From positions 310,001 to 374,000 of the forward strand of contig NZ_JABMKX010000004.1 of assembly GCF_013204885.1 (NCBI RefSeq): a stretch of 64,000 nucleotides of DNA, in the 5' to 3' direction. Position 1 is the first letter of the stretch, and each line of letters starts with the position of its first letter. Origin of the DNA: Paenibacillus tritici. GTDB taxonomy: Bacteria; Bacillota; Bacilli; Paenibacillales; Paenibacillaceae. Below are positions 31,408 to 39,991 of this stretch, in pieces. The notes below the pieces were generated by a model that saw only the letters and a program-made list of their open reading frames with translations, had not been told where the DNA came from and searched no databases. The translations under genes and the position numbers were made by a program.

Positions 31408-32090
31408 ATATGGCGGGTCAGTTTTTATGGGTTATTTTCCCTTATATGTGTATGGTGGTGTTTGTCGGCGGTCATATTGCCCGCTACCGGAAGGATCAGT
31501 TCAACTGGACGGCCAAATCCAGTGAATTCATTGAGAAAAAACAGCTGAAATTCGGCAGCATTCTGTTCCATCTCGGCATCATGCCGGTCATTCTCGGCCA
31601 CATCGGCGGGCTAGCCGTTCCAAAATCCTGGCTGGAGGCCGTAGGCGTAAGTGATCATCTGTACCACATTGGCGCAGTATACATCGGAGGAATCTTCGGT
31701 GCGGCTACCCTGCTCGGGATGCTGATTCTGACCTCACGGCGCTTCACACTGAAGAATGTCCGCCGGCTCAGCAGCGCCTCCGATCTGATTGTCAACTCGC
31801 TGCTCCTGTTCATTGTATTCATGGGGATGTACTCCACTATTGTCACGAATGTGGTACAGCCGGAGTTCGATTACCGGGATACGATATCTGTGTGGTTCCG
31901 CGGCTTGTTCCTGTTCCGGCCGGACCCGTCGCTGATGAGCGGAGTGCCCTTCTCCTTCAAGCTTCACATCCTGTCAGGGTTCGCAATCTTTGCCTTCTGG
32001 CCGTTCACCCGGCTGGTCCATGTCTGGAGCGTTCCGTTGAATTATGTAGGCAGAAGTTATATCCTATACAGAAGAAATAAATCAAATTAA
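31404..32090 (+). CDS. narI: Nitrate reductase gamma subunit, membrane cytochrome b
   Basis: 228 residues with five membrane helices, starting FLWVIFPYMCMVVFVGGHIARY. Histidines in GHIAR, LFHLGIMPVILGHIGG, KLHILSGF and RLVHVWS supply the two haem b ligand pairs. It oxidises menaquinol at the outer membrane face and sends electrons to NarH. The ATG overlaps the narJ stop (ATGA), with CAGGAGG upstream; a longer in-frame start at 31377 is not favoured. It ends 54 bp before nreA. Confidence 0.95.
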   Translation: MNMAGQFLWVIFPYMCMVVFVGGHIARYRKDQFNWTAKSSEFIEKKQLKFGSILFHLGIMPVILGHIGGLAVPKSWLEAVGVSDHLYHIGAVYIGGIFGAATLLGMLILTSRRFTLKNVRRLSSASDLIVNSLLLFIVFMGMYSTIVTNVVQPEFDYRDTISVWFRGLFLFRPDPSLMSGVPFSFKLHILSGFAIFAFWPFTRLVHVWSVPLNYVGRSYILYRRNKSN

Positions 32091-32143
32091 CGGAAGAGAG
32101 CAGCGTGGACTTCTTTCCCTGTTCTATCCGAGGAGAGAAAGCG

Positions 32144-32602
32144 ATGATGAATCAGGTGGATTACCAAAACAAGCTTGACCAGATCCGCATAGCCCTGGGG
32201 TATGACTTCATGTCGCTGGCGTTCGCCGAACCGGCGGAATATGACTATGTGATCCGGTGGAAATACGCCTCAGGCAATATCAGTGACCGTTACAAACGGA
32301 TTGTGCTGCAGTCCGGCAGAGGGATTGCAGGAATCGTATTCAAGACCGGTAAGCCGTTCTTGATTCCGTCTGTGAAGCTCGTAGTGAAGGCCGATACCTT
32401 ATTCAATTATCCCATCACCAAGATAGAGAATCTGAACAGCATCGGGGCTGTGCCGATGTGGAATGATGCCCGTGTGGCAGGCGTGCTTCTGGGCGGCTTC
32501 AGGGGTGAACAGCAGGTAACCGCTGAAATGCTTAGAGACCTGGAAGCGGTAGCGCGGAGGGGGATTGGAGACTTGAACGGGAAGGAATTGTTGCTCAGTT
32601 GA
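32144..32602 (+). CDS. nreA: NreA, GAF-domain nitrate receptor
   Basis: 152 residues that form one GAF domain: LGYDFMSLAFAEP, DRYKRIVLQSGRGIAGIVF and NSIGAVPMWNDARVAGVLLGGFRG. In staphylococci NreA binds nitrate and inhibits NreB when nitrate is absent. The ATG at 32144 follows GAGGAG at 8 nt. Its stop overlaps the nreB ATG by one base, so the three nre genes form one coupled unit after narI. Confidence 0.88.
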   Translation: MMNQVDYQNKLDQIRIALGYDFMSLAFAEPAEYDYVIRWKYASGNISDRYKRIVLQSGRGIAGIVFKTGKPFLIPSVKLVVKADTLFNYPITKIENLNSIGAVPMWNDARVAGVLLGGFRGEQQVTAEMLRDLEAVARRGIGDLNGKELLLS

Positions 32603-33666
32603 TGATATCCGGAACGGATTTGCGTAGCACGCTCATGACGAAGCTGTTCGAGAACAGCTCGGAAGCGATGTTCTTTTTTGACCGGGAAGGGAAAGCCTTG
32701 GCCATGAATCCGGCTGCCGAAGCCATCGTCGACAAGGATGTTCTGAAGCAGCTGTATCAGGGGAATCCTGAAGCACTCTGCGGAACCTGCCGGGGATATA
32801 CCAGTGAGACGGAGCTGCGTACCTGCCTGAATTGTTATTTTCATACACCGGACTTGGAGGAGTTCACCTCGTATCAAGTCTATCTGGAGACTAGGGACAA
32901 GGGGGTTGTCCCTTATGCGGCAACCTTCCACACTATAGATGAAGAGAACGGGATCAGAATCTTCATGCTCAGGGATCTGACGAGGCAGTTCAAGACGCAG
33001 GAGAAGTTCTACCAGAACAAGATGATGAAGCATATTATTGAGGCCCAGGAGAATGAACGCAAGCGGATCTCCCGTGAACTGCATGATAGCGTTGCGCAAG
33101 AGCTGATGAGTGCTGTGATTGATCTGCGTGTGCTGAAATATATGACAGCCGACGACGGGCTGCTGAAGAAGATGAAGCAAACCGAAGTGTCCATGACCCG
33201 GCTGCTGAATGATATCCGCAACCTCTCGGTAGAGCTTAGACCGGCTGCCTTGGATGACTTCGGGCTGGAGGCGGCCTTCCGCTCCCACTTCAAGCGGGTG
33301 GAACAAACCTACGGCCTGCTGATTGAATATGAATCCCGGCTCTCGGAGAAGCGGTATGGGAGCGAAATCGAGACGGTCATGTACCGGGTATGCCAGGAGG
33401 CTGTGCTGAACGCCCTGAAGTATGCCCAGGTGGACAGCGTCAGGGTCTCGCTTACTGAGACCGGCGGCATCCTGCTGCTGCGGGTTGAGGATGAGGGCAT
33501 CGGCTTCCATCCGGGAGACGAGCCTGCGGGAACCGGCCTTGGCCTGTTCGGGATGCAGGAACGGGCAGAGCTGGTGGGCGGCACCTTCAGTGTGGATTCA
33601 CAGCTGGGCAAGGGGACCCGAATTGTTTTGCAGGTGCCGGTAGGAATGGCCCAAGGAAAGGAATGA
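32602..33666 (+). CDS. nreB: NreB, oxygen-sensing Fe-S histidine kinase
   Basis: 354 residues. An N-terminal PAS-like domain carries Cys60-x2-Cys63-x11-Cys75-x2-Cys78 (CGTC ... CLNC), exactly the 4Fe-4S ligand spacing of NreB; the cluster is lost in O2, switching the kinase off. HisKA_3 follows with [14 protein letters not shown] (His161) and the HATPase end [18 protein letters not shown]. No membrane segment is present. The ATG lies at the nreA stop (TGATG overlap). It phosphorylates NreC under anaerobic conditions. Confidence 0.94.
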   Translation: MISGTDLRSTLMTKLFENSSEAMFFFDREGKALAMNPAAEAIVDKDVLKQLYQGNPEALCGTCRGYTSETELRTCLNCYFHTPDLEEFTSYQVYLETRDKGVVPYAATFHTIDEENGIRIFMLRDLTRQFKTQEKFYQNKMMKHIIEAQENERKRISRELHDSVAQELMSAVIDLRVLKYMTADDGLLKKMKQTEVSMTRLLNDIRNLSVELRPAALDDFGLEAAFRSHFKRVEQTYGLLIEYESRLSEKRYGSEIETVMYRVCQEAVLNALKYAQVDSVRVSLTETGGILLLRVEDEGIGFHPGDEPAGTGLGLFGMQERAELVGGTFSVDSQLGKGTRIVLQVPVGMAQGKE

Positions 33667-33673
33667 GCTTCTG

Positions 33674-34321
33674 ATGAAGATCGTCATTGCAGACGACCAT
33701 GCAATTGTTCGCAGCGGATTCTCCATGATTCTCAATTTCCAGGATGACATTGAAGTGATCGGAGCGGCGGCTGACGGCAGGGAAGCTTATACCATGGTAG
33801 CCAAGTTCCGGCCGGACATTCTGATCATGGATTTAAGTATGCCTCCGGGAGAAAGCGGGCTGACCGCGACCGGCAAGATCAAAGAGGATTATCCCGATAC
33901 CAAAATTCTGATTCTCACGATGCATGACGATGATGAATATCTTTTCCATGTCCTGAAGAACGGGGCCTCCGGTTATGTGCTCAAGAGTGCGCCGGACGAG
34001 GAGCTGCTGCTGGCCATCCGGACTATCTATGAAGGCGGCACTTATATTCATCCCAAGATGGCTACGTCGCTGGTCCGCGAGTTCATTAAGCAGGAGAAGA
34101 CCGCCGGGACCGAGGACCTGTTCGAGCTGTTGTCCAAGCGGGAGCTGGAGATTCTGCCGCTCATTGCCAAGGGATACGGGAATAAGGAGATCGCCGAGAA
34201 GCTCTTCATTTCCGTGAAGACCGTGGAAGCCCACAAAGCCAAAATTATGGAGAAGTTAAACCTTAAAAGCCGGCCGGAGCTGGTCGAATATGCTTTGAGG
34301 AAAAAAATGCTGGATTTCTGA
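33674..34321 (+). CDS. nreC: NreC, NarL/LuxR-family response regulator
   Basis: 215 residues. The receiver has [14 protein letters not shown] (Asp53) and VLKSAP. The C-terminal LuxR HTH reads [25 protein letters not shown], then [15 protein letters not shown] (given in two parts). In staphylococci it activates narG, nir and narT by binding TAGGG-N4-CCCTA, and matches to that motif lie in front of narG and narK here. Seven bases separate it from nreB, with AAAGGAATGAG upstream. Confidence 0.94.
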   Translation: MKIVIADDHAIVRSGFSMILNFQDDIEVIGAAADGREAYTMVAKFRPDILIMDLSMPPGESGLTATGKIKEDYPDTKILILTMHDDDEYLFHVLKNGASGYVLKSAPDEELLLAIRTIYEGGTYIHPKMATSLVREFIKQEKTAGTEDLFELLSKRELEILPLIAKGYGNKEIAEKLFISVKTVEAHKAKIMEKLNLKSRPELVEYALRKKMLDF

Positions 34322-34345
34322 CCGGCAACGGGAGGGGTTAGCTGT

Positions 34346-34873
34346 ATGCCGGAACATACAGGCCTCAGGTTTACGCTGCCCGCGATGCGTATCCTTGAGA
34401 ATGAACACCGCTATTTATCTTTTCTGATGGAGGAATGGCATGAGCTCGTGCTGTGGTATGAGCAGGAGCCGCTCGCTCTGGAAGAGGCCCGGACCCGGCT
34501 CCATAAGCTGCGGCAGGCGATCCTGGAGTTCGTGGAGCCGCTGAAGAAGCATACCGGGAAGGAAGAAACGCATTTCTTCCCGCTGCTGGGTAATTATATC
34601 GGCTTTGAGCAAGGACCGCTGGCCGGCATCCAGGAGGAGCACCGCGAAATTGACGGATATATCGGGCATTTCCTGCATCACTCCGAGGGGGATATAGACC
34701 AGATGACGCTTGAGGCGATCCGTTCAGCCGTTCAGGATGCGGGGGAGGCCTTTGAGGTGCTGACGGTGCATTTTGTCAAAGAAGAGACGGTGATCTTTCC
34801 GATGGGCGAGACCCAGTTGAGCGCGAAGGATAAGGAACGTTTAAATAAACAGTTAAATACGCTGATTACGTGA
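34346..34873 (+). CDS. Hemerythrin-domain protein downstream of nreABC
   Basis: 175 residues, four-helix bundle with candidate di-iron ligands in ILENEHRYL, KKHTGKEETHFFPLLG, IQEEHREIDGYI and LTVHFVKEETVIFPM. The H-KEE-H-F pattern is typical of hemerythrin/HHE proteins. It is 24 bp after nreC and likely in the same transcript, so it may scavenge or report O2 or NO during nitrate respiration. GGGAGGGGTTAG precedes the ATG. A terminator follows. Confidence 0.85.
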   Translation: MPEHTGLRFTLPAMRILENEHRYLSFLMEEWHELVLWYEQEPLALEEARTRLHKLRQAILEFVEPLKKHTGKEETHFFPLLGNYIGFEQGPLAGIQEEHREIDGYIGHFLHHSEGDIDQMTLEAIRSAVQDAGEAFEVLTVHFVKEETVIFPMGETQLSAKDKERLNKQLNTLIT

Positions 34874-34874
34874 C

Positions 34875-34914
34875 AAAAAACAGGCCGCTCCAATTCCATT
34901 GGGCGGCTTTTTGA
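34875..34914 (+). terminator. Terminator of the nar-nre operon
   Basis: GCCGCTCCAAT pairs with ATTGGGCGGC with one bulge, then TTTTT; an A-run precedes the left arm. Confidence 0.8.
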
Positions 34915-34961
34915 TACTTTTGATAATAGGAGAATTTATACTTTTTCAACAGGAGGTTCGG

Positions 34962-35864
34962 TCAGTGCTTCCCCATCTGTGATTTCAACCTTAAGATTTG
35001 TTGTTCTGTGAGACCTGAAGCTTTAAGAATAACTGAGGTTTCTACTCCAAGCGCAAGAAGTTCAAGTACTATGGCTTCTGCCTTTTTTTGTTCACCCTTA
35101 GCAATTCCCTCCGCAATTCCTTCAGCAATTCCTTCCGCACGTCCTTCCGCACGTCCTTCCGCTTTAGCACCGTTCATCCGTGAAGCCTCGTCACGCAAAT
35201 ACTTCATCCGGGCATCATACTCCATACGTGTAGCGGCATCCTGGCTCAGAAATTCAAGTGTATCCATTGCTTTTTTTAACATGGGTTCATTCATGGTCAG
35301 CACCTCCCAGTTTGGTTGTTCAACACCCTTCAGGAATAATAACCAGTTGATTAAACCGCTTGTTAACGGTATTACCTGCTCCTCGAGCTTTGTTAATTCC
35401 ATCACATGAATCTCTAGATCATTGTTAAGCGGAATCCCGGTATGATCTTCCCGAAGGCGAAAGACATTATGATGGCGGTCATTCGGTAGGCAGGAGTAGT
35501 TCAATATATTAATCGTAACACACTTTTTCAATTGGCTGTAATCGTCGCCCTTTTGAATTTGGTGATAGTACATCTCACTCCAGTAAAAAAGTGTCCGCTT
35601 CTCCATATTGTAAGGATTGAACAATTGCATTTCGATGTTGATCCGCTTGCCCTCTGCCGTTTTCGCCTTGATGTCCAGTATGGACTGCTTTTCAGCCGGA
35701 GCATCTTTATCTGTATAAGGATTCATTAATATGATCTCAGTCAACGGTGGTTCACCGGACTCCATAAAAGTACTGTTAAGAAAGGCTAAAAGCACATCTT
35801 TGTTGTTTTCACTGCCGAATATTTTCTTGAAGATAAAGTCGTTCCTTGCATCGAGCAATTCCAC
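34962..35864 (-). CDS. Rpn-family PD-(D/E)XK nuclease (recombination-promoting, transposase-like)
   Basis: 300 residues. The N-terminal DARNDFIFKKIFGSENNKD and the catalytic SILDIKA ... INIEMQLFNP are diagnostic for Rpn/PDDEXK transposase-like nucleases. KRTLFYWSEMYYHQIQKGDDY is another family block. The GTG at 35864 is chosen since TTGGAG lies 8 nt upstream; the GTG at 35873 overlaps that site. The C-terminus has a repeated AEGR/AEGI segment coded by five 12-bp repeats, then a conserved-looking end (GLTEQQILRLK). Such genes promote DNA exchange in E. coli and some act in phage defence with an internal antitoxin. It is a lone gene between two nitrate operons. Confidence 0.85.
   Translation of the reverse strand: MELLDARNDFIFKKIFGSENNKDVLLAFLNSTFMESGEPPLTEIILMNPYTDKDAPAEKQSILDIKAKTAEGKRINIEMQLFNPYNMEKRTLFYWSEMYYHQIQKGDDYSQLKKCVTINILNYSCLPNDRHHNVFRLREDHTGIPLNNDLEIHVMELTKLEEQVIPLTSGLINWLLFLKGVEQPNWEVLTMNEPMLKKAMDTLEFLSQDAATRMEYDARMKYLRDEASRMNGAKAEGRAEGRAEGIAEGIAEGIAKGEQKKAEAIVLELLALGVETSVILKASGLTEQQILRLKSQMGKH
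35101..35160 (-). repeat. Five 12-bp tandem repeats within the rpn gene
   Basis: Units GCAATTCCCTCC, GCAATTCCTTCA, GCAATTCCTTCC and twice GCACGTCCTTCC, in frame, coding (on the minus strand) AEGR AEGR AEGI AEGI AEGI. Unit number can change by slippage without a frameshift. Confidence 0.9.
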
Positions 35865-36012
35865 TATTATCACTCCAATCTAATAGGCTTATTATATCAT
35901 GGCAGAATTACGCGTTGTAGACAAAATCAGCCTTTTTGTATACACACACATAATGCTATTCTGTCCCTAAAACTCTGTAATGCATACAGTCAATTAGGTG
36001 GCGTTATTTTTT

Positions 36013-36077
36013 CAGGGTTTACCCTGTCAGGGAAAGGGGACTCCCCTATATCTGAGCCGGGGAACGGCGGATACAAT
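36013..36077 (+). promoter_or_regulatory. narK promoter with two NreC-like sites
   Basis: CAGGG-TTTA-CCCTG at 36013-36026 and AGGGG-ACTC-CCCTA at 36035-36048, each 8 of 10 to TAGGG-N4-CCCTA and each a clear palindrome, are 22 bp apart. TACAAT at 36072 is a good -10 candidate. The nearer site is centred 30.5 bp before it, as at narG (31.5 bp). Confidence 0.6.
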
Positions 36078-36136
36078 GAGTACAGAAGTATCTATAGGCA
36101 TAAATCACAAGAAAAAACGGCGAAAAGGTGAGTCGA

Positions 36137-37627
36137 ATGATTAGAAAAATGCAATTGCCCCTGCAAACCTTAAACTTGATTACCGGATTCATGGTGTGGG
36201 TGATTATCTCTTCCCTGATGCCCTTTATTTCGGAGGATATCAGCATCCCTCCAGGGCGGCTGGCCATGGTTACGGCCATTCCGGTTGTGCTTGGCTCGGT
36301 TCTAAGAATTCCGTTAGGCTATTATGCGAATATTCTGGGAGCGCGAATTATTTTTATGTCCAGTTTTATCCTGCTGCTGTTCCCCGTCTACTTCATCAGT
36401 GAAGCGTCCTCGGTCACTCATCTGATTATCGGAGGGCTGTTCCTGGGTGTCGGCGGGGCTGTATTCTCGGTAGGCGTAACCTCTCTGCCGAAGTATTATC
36501 CCAAGGAGAAGCATGGCCTGGTCAACGGAATCTATGGCATCGGGAATATCGGAACGGCGGTCACGACCTTCTCGGCCCCCATCGTGGCTGCACAGATCGG
36601 CTGGGCCCCTGCTGTCAAAATGTATCTGATTCTGTTACTGGTCTTCATCGCCCTGAACTTCTTCTTCGGGGACCGTCAGGAGCCTAAGCTCAGAACACCG
36701 ATTATCGAGCAGATCAAAGGCGTATCCAGGAACGAGAAGCTCTGGCTTTTCTCTCTGTTCTATTTCATTACCTTCGGCTCGTTCGTGGCGTTTACCATTT
36801 ATCTGCCGAACTTTCTGGTCTCCAATTTCAGTCTGGAAAAAGTGGATGCCGGGATGCGTACCGCCGGCTTCATTGCAGTAGCCACCTTCTTCCGTCCGAT
36901 CGGAGGCTGGCTGGCCGACAAGTTCCAGCCTTTGTTCCTGCTAATCTTCACCTTCAGTATCTATACGGTTGCAGCCATTATTCTGGCCTTCATGCCGGAC
37001 ATGGGCTTATACACAGCAGGGTGCCTGGCGATAGCGGTAAGTGCGGGAATCGGTAACGGGGTCATCTTCAAGCTGGTTCCGCTGTACTTCAACAAGCAGG
37101 CGGGAATTGCCAACGGAATTGTGTCCATGATGGGCGGTCTGGGCGGATTTTTCCCTCCGATTATGCTGTCGGTCATTCATGCGGCGACCGGACAATACTC
37201 CATCGGGTTCATGCTGCTCTCCCAGGTGGCGCTTGCCAGTCTGGTGCTGGTGGTATGGCTGTATTTCCAGGACCGTCTGGCCCTTACCTCTGAAGTGTTC
37301 AATTCAACCGGTCAGGGGATTCTGGTTACCGATGTATCCGGTCATATCAAGACGGTTAACCCGGCCTTCACGAAGCTCACCGGCTATACCGAAGAAGAAG
37401 TGCTGGGCAGACAGCCCAGCCTGCTGAAGTCCGGCCGCCAATCCAAGGATTTTTACCGCGCGATGTGGAGAGAGGTCAAGGAGAAGGGGATGTGGCAGGG
37501 TGAGATCTGGAACAGGCGCAAGAGCGGAGAAGAATATTTGCAGTGGCTGAATATCAGCGCAGTGAAGGATGAGACAGGGGAAGATGTCCGTTATGTAGGC
37601 ACCTTCAGTGATATTACGCAGAAATAG
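36137..37627 (+). CDS. narK: NarK-like nitrate/nitrite MFS transporter fused to a C-terminal PAS domain
   Basis: 496 residues. Residues 1 to about 380 are a 12-helix MFS transporter of the nitrate/nitrite porter family, with RIPLGYYANILGAR, GVGGAVFSVGVTSLPKYYP and GIGNIGTAVTTF as the glycine-rich signature. Residues 385-496 are a PAS domain plus PAC-like end (VTDVSGHIKTVNPAFTKLTG, then EVLGRQPSLLKSGRQ and VGTFSDITQK). Kinase or cyclase output is absent. Bacterial NarK proteins usually end after the last helix, so the fusion is unusual. The ATG at 36137 follows AAAAGGTGAG; a GTG at 36128 is less likely. It heads an operon with moeA, moaA and an ilvB-like gene. Confidence 0.9.
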   Translation: MIRKMQLPLQTLNLITGFMVWVIISSLMPFISEDISIPPGRLAMVTAIPVVLGSVLRIPLGYYANILGARIIFMSSFILLLFPVYFISEASSVTHLIIGGLFLGVGGAVFSVGVTSLPKYYPKEKHGLVNGIYGIGNIGTAVTTFSAPIVAAQIGWAPAVKMYLILLLVFIALNFFFGDRQEPKLRTPIIEQIKGVSRNEKLWLFSLFYFITFGSFVAFTIYLPNFLVSNFSLEKVDAGMRTAGFIAVATFFRPIGGWLADKFQPLFLLIFTFSIYTVAAIILAFMPDMGLYTAGCLAIAVSAGIGNGVIFKLVPLYFNKQAGIANGIVSMMGGLGGFFPPIMLSVIHAATGQYSIGFMLLSQVALASLVLVVWLYFQDRLALTSEVFNSTGQGILVTDVSGHIKTVNPAFTKLTGYTEEEVLGRQPSLLKSGRQSKDFYRAMWREVKEKGMWQGEIWNRRKSGEEYLQWLNISAVKDETGEDVRYVGTFSDITQK

Positions 37628-37668
37628 ACGGGGATTGGGTATCCAGTCCGGCACCGGGTTAGGAGCAG

Positions 37669-38919
37669 ATGAAGGTGGAGAAGACGAGAACGCCGGTTAC
37701 TGTAGCAGAAGCTGTATTCCGGATTACCGATAGAGTATGCCGCACAGGTACAGAGAGAGTCCCGCTTGACGCAAGTTATGGACGCATACTGGCGCAGCCG
37801 CTCACGGCAACCCATGATGTTCCGCATTTCACCCGTTCCCCGTATGACGGATATGCTATTGCTTCGGCAGATTCTGCCGGTGCTTCCGGCAGCAGCCGGG
37901 TCAGCTTCACGGTGGTGGATCATATCGGCGCCGGGGAAGTCTCACAGGCTGTGATCGGCCGCCATGAAGCGGTCCGCCTGATGACGGGGGCAGCGCTGCC
38001 GGATGGGGCGGATGCGGTAGTCATGTTTGAGCAGGCCGTGTCCACGGGGCAGACGTTTACGATCCGCAAGGCTTTTGCACCGCAGGAGAATCTGTCTCTG
38101 CAGGGTGAGGATATGCAGGCAGGGGAAATGGTGATTCCGGCAGGCCGCTTCATTCATCCCGGGGTGATTGCGCTGCTTGCTACCTTCGGTTACGCGGAGG
38201 TGGAGACGGGGAGACGGCCGGTTGTAGGGATTCTGTCTACGGGAACAGAGCTGCTGGCTGTGAATGCACCCCTGGTCCCCGGCAAAATCCGTAACAGCAA
38301 CGGGCCGATGATTGCCGCCCAGCTTGCCCGGATGGGGATCCCTTACCGGATGTATGATACGGAAGCGGACCAGCTCGAAGATTGCCTGCTGACAGTCCGC
38401 CGGGCCATGGCTGAAACCGACTGTCTGATCACAACGGGCGGAGTGTCGGTTGGAGATTATGACTACCTGCCGGAGATTTACAAGCGCCTCGGGGCTGAGG
38501 TGTTGTTCAACAAGGTGGCGATGCGCCCGGGCAGCGTGACAACAGTGGCAGTTGCCGGGGATACCTTCCTGTTCGGACTGTCCGGCAATCCTTCGGCGTG
38601 CTTCACCGGCTTCGAGCTGTTCGTCAGACCTGCCCTGCTCCGGATGATGGGAGCGGACAACCTGTATCTGCCTCATACGACGGCCCTGCTGGCAGAGGAT
38701 GTGCCGAAGGCCAATCCGTTCACCCGGTTCATCCGGGCGGTCTATGACGGGACCACGGTACGGCCCGCCGGCTTCAATAAGTCGGGTGCAGTATCGTCGA
38801 TTGCACGCGGGAACTCCCTGATCGTGCTGCCGGGCGGGACAAGAGGTTATGCTTCAGGTGACAAGGTGGATGTCCTGCTGCTGGGCGCTGAAGAAGGCAC
38901 GGATGAATGGGGACTGTAA
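37669..38919 (+). CDS. moeA: Molybdopterin molybdenumtransferase
   Basis: 416 residues, usual MoeA length. FTRSPYDGYAI, VRLMTGAALPDGADAVVM and STGTEL mark domains I-III, followed by NSNGPM, TTGGVSVGDYD and GLSGNPSACFTGFELFVRP. It inserts molybdate into adenylylated molybdopterin for cofactor made for NarG. AGGAG lies only 3 nt from the ATG, so the GTG two codons later (9-nt spacing) may be the true start. It lies 41 bp after narK. Confidence 0.95.
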   Translation: MKVEKTRTPVTVAEAVFRITDRVCRTGTERVPLDASYGRILAQPLTATHDVPHFTRSPYDGYAIASADSAGASGSSRVSFTVVDHIGAGEVSQAVIGRHEAVRLMTGAALPDGADAVVMFEQAVSTGQTFTIRKAFAPQENLSLQGEDMQAGEMVIPAGRFIHPGVIALLATFGYAEVETGRRPVVGILSTGTELLAVNAPLVPGKIRNSNGPMIAAQLARMGIPYRMYDTEADQLEDCLLTVRRAMAETDCLITTGGVSVGDYDYLPEIYKRLGAEVLFNKVAMRPGSVTTVAVAGDTFLFGLSGNPSACFTGFELFVRPALLRMMGADNLYLPHTTALLAEDVPKANPFTRFIRAVYDGTTVRPAGFNKSGAVSSIARGNSLIVLPGGTRGYASGDKVDVLLLGAEEGTDEWGL

Positions 38920-38944
38920 GGCTACCGGAAGGAGATAGACGCAC

Positions 38945-39961
38945 ATGAATACTCATCCACTACAGGATCAGCTGCGGCGGCCTATCCATGATCTGCGGAT
39001 ATCGGTCACCGACCGGTGCAATTTCCGCTGCTCCTACTGCATGCCGAAGGAGATATTCGGTGAGGATTATGCCTTCCTCCCGGCCAGCGAGCTGCTTACC
39101 TTCGATGAAATCTGCCGGTTGACCAGGCTGTTCGTCTCGCTGGGTGTCAGCAAAATCCGCCTGACCGGAGGCGAACCGCTGATGCGGCCTAATCTGCCTG
39201 AGCTGGTCACCCGAATCTCCGCTACGCCCGGTGTAGAGGATATGGGACTGACGACGAACGGGGTCCTGCTAGGCAGACAGGCGGCGCCGTTGTACGCGGC
39301 GGGCCTGCGCAGGCTGAATGTCAGCCTGGATGCCCTGGACCCTGAACTGTTCGGCAGAATGAACGGGCGCGGCTTCAAGCCGGGAAGCATTCTCCAGGCG
39401 ATTGATCAGGCGGCCGCCGCCGGGTTCGAGGTCAAAGTGAATATGGTCGTCCAACGAGGCGTGAACGAATCGGAGATTCTGCCGATGGCCGCCTACTTCA
39501 AGAAGCGGAAGATCACGCTGCGCTTCATCGAATTCATGGATGCCGGCAACGATAACGGCTGGAGCTATGATAAGGTCGTTACCAAAAAAGAAATACTGCA
39601 GCAGCTGCAAAACGTCTATACGCTGGAAGCCCTGGAGCAGAATTACACCGGCGAAGTCGCACAGCGTTATGGCTATCAGGGAAGTGCGGGCGGGGTCGGC
39701 TTCATCACCTCCGTGTCCGAATCCTTCTGCTCCACCTGTTCGCGGGCCCGGCTGTCTTCCGACGGCAAATTGTATACCTGCCTGTTTGCTTCTGAGGGCT
39801 TCGACCTCAGGACCATGCTGCGCAGGGGGGCCAGTGATGCAAGTCTGCTGGCAGCGATCAGGCAGGTATGGGAACAGCGCAGCGACCGTTATTCCGACGA
39901 ACGGACGGAGAAGACCCGCAGAAGCAAGGCCAAGATTGGCATGTCCTATATTGGAGGATAA
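38945..39961 (+). CDS. moaA: GTP 3',8-cyclase, radical SAM enzyme of molybdopterin synthesis
   Basis: 338 residues. The radical SAM cluster is CNFRCSYC, with RLTGGEPLMRP after it. The second cluster, binding substrate, is FCSTCSRARLSSDGKLYTCLF-type (three Cys, shortened). The C-terminus ends in GG (SYIGG), as in functional MoaA. It converts GTP to the cyclic intermediate that MoaC uses. moaC, moaB and moaD are not seen in this window. The start has GGAAGGAGATAG upstream, 25 bp from moeA. Confidence 0.95.
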   Translation: MNTHPLQDQLRRPIHDLRISVTDRCNFRCSYCMPKEIFGEDYAFLPASELLTFDEICRLTRLFVSLGVSKIRLTGGEPLMRPNLPELVTRISATPGVEDMGLTTNGVLLGRQAAPLYAAGLRRLNVSLDALDPELFGRMNGRGFKPGSILQAIDQAAAAGFEVKVNMVVQRGVNESEILPMAAYFKKRKITLRFIEFMDAGNDNGWSYDKVVTKKEILQQLQNVYTLEALEQNYTGEVAQRYGYQGSAGGVGFITSVSESFCSTCSRARLSSDGKLYTCLFASEGFDLRTMLRRGASDASLLAAIRQVWEQRSDRYSDERTEKTRRSKAKIGMSYIGG

Positions 39962-39991
39962 TTTTTGCATGACAGGAGGCGAATCGTACCT

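Noticed and set aside
34962..35864. Insertion sequence around the Rpn transposase-like gene
   Set aside because: No terminal inverted repeats or target duplication were seen; Rpn genes are often stand-alone.
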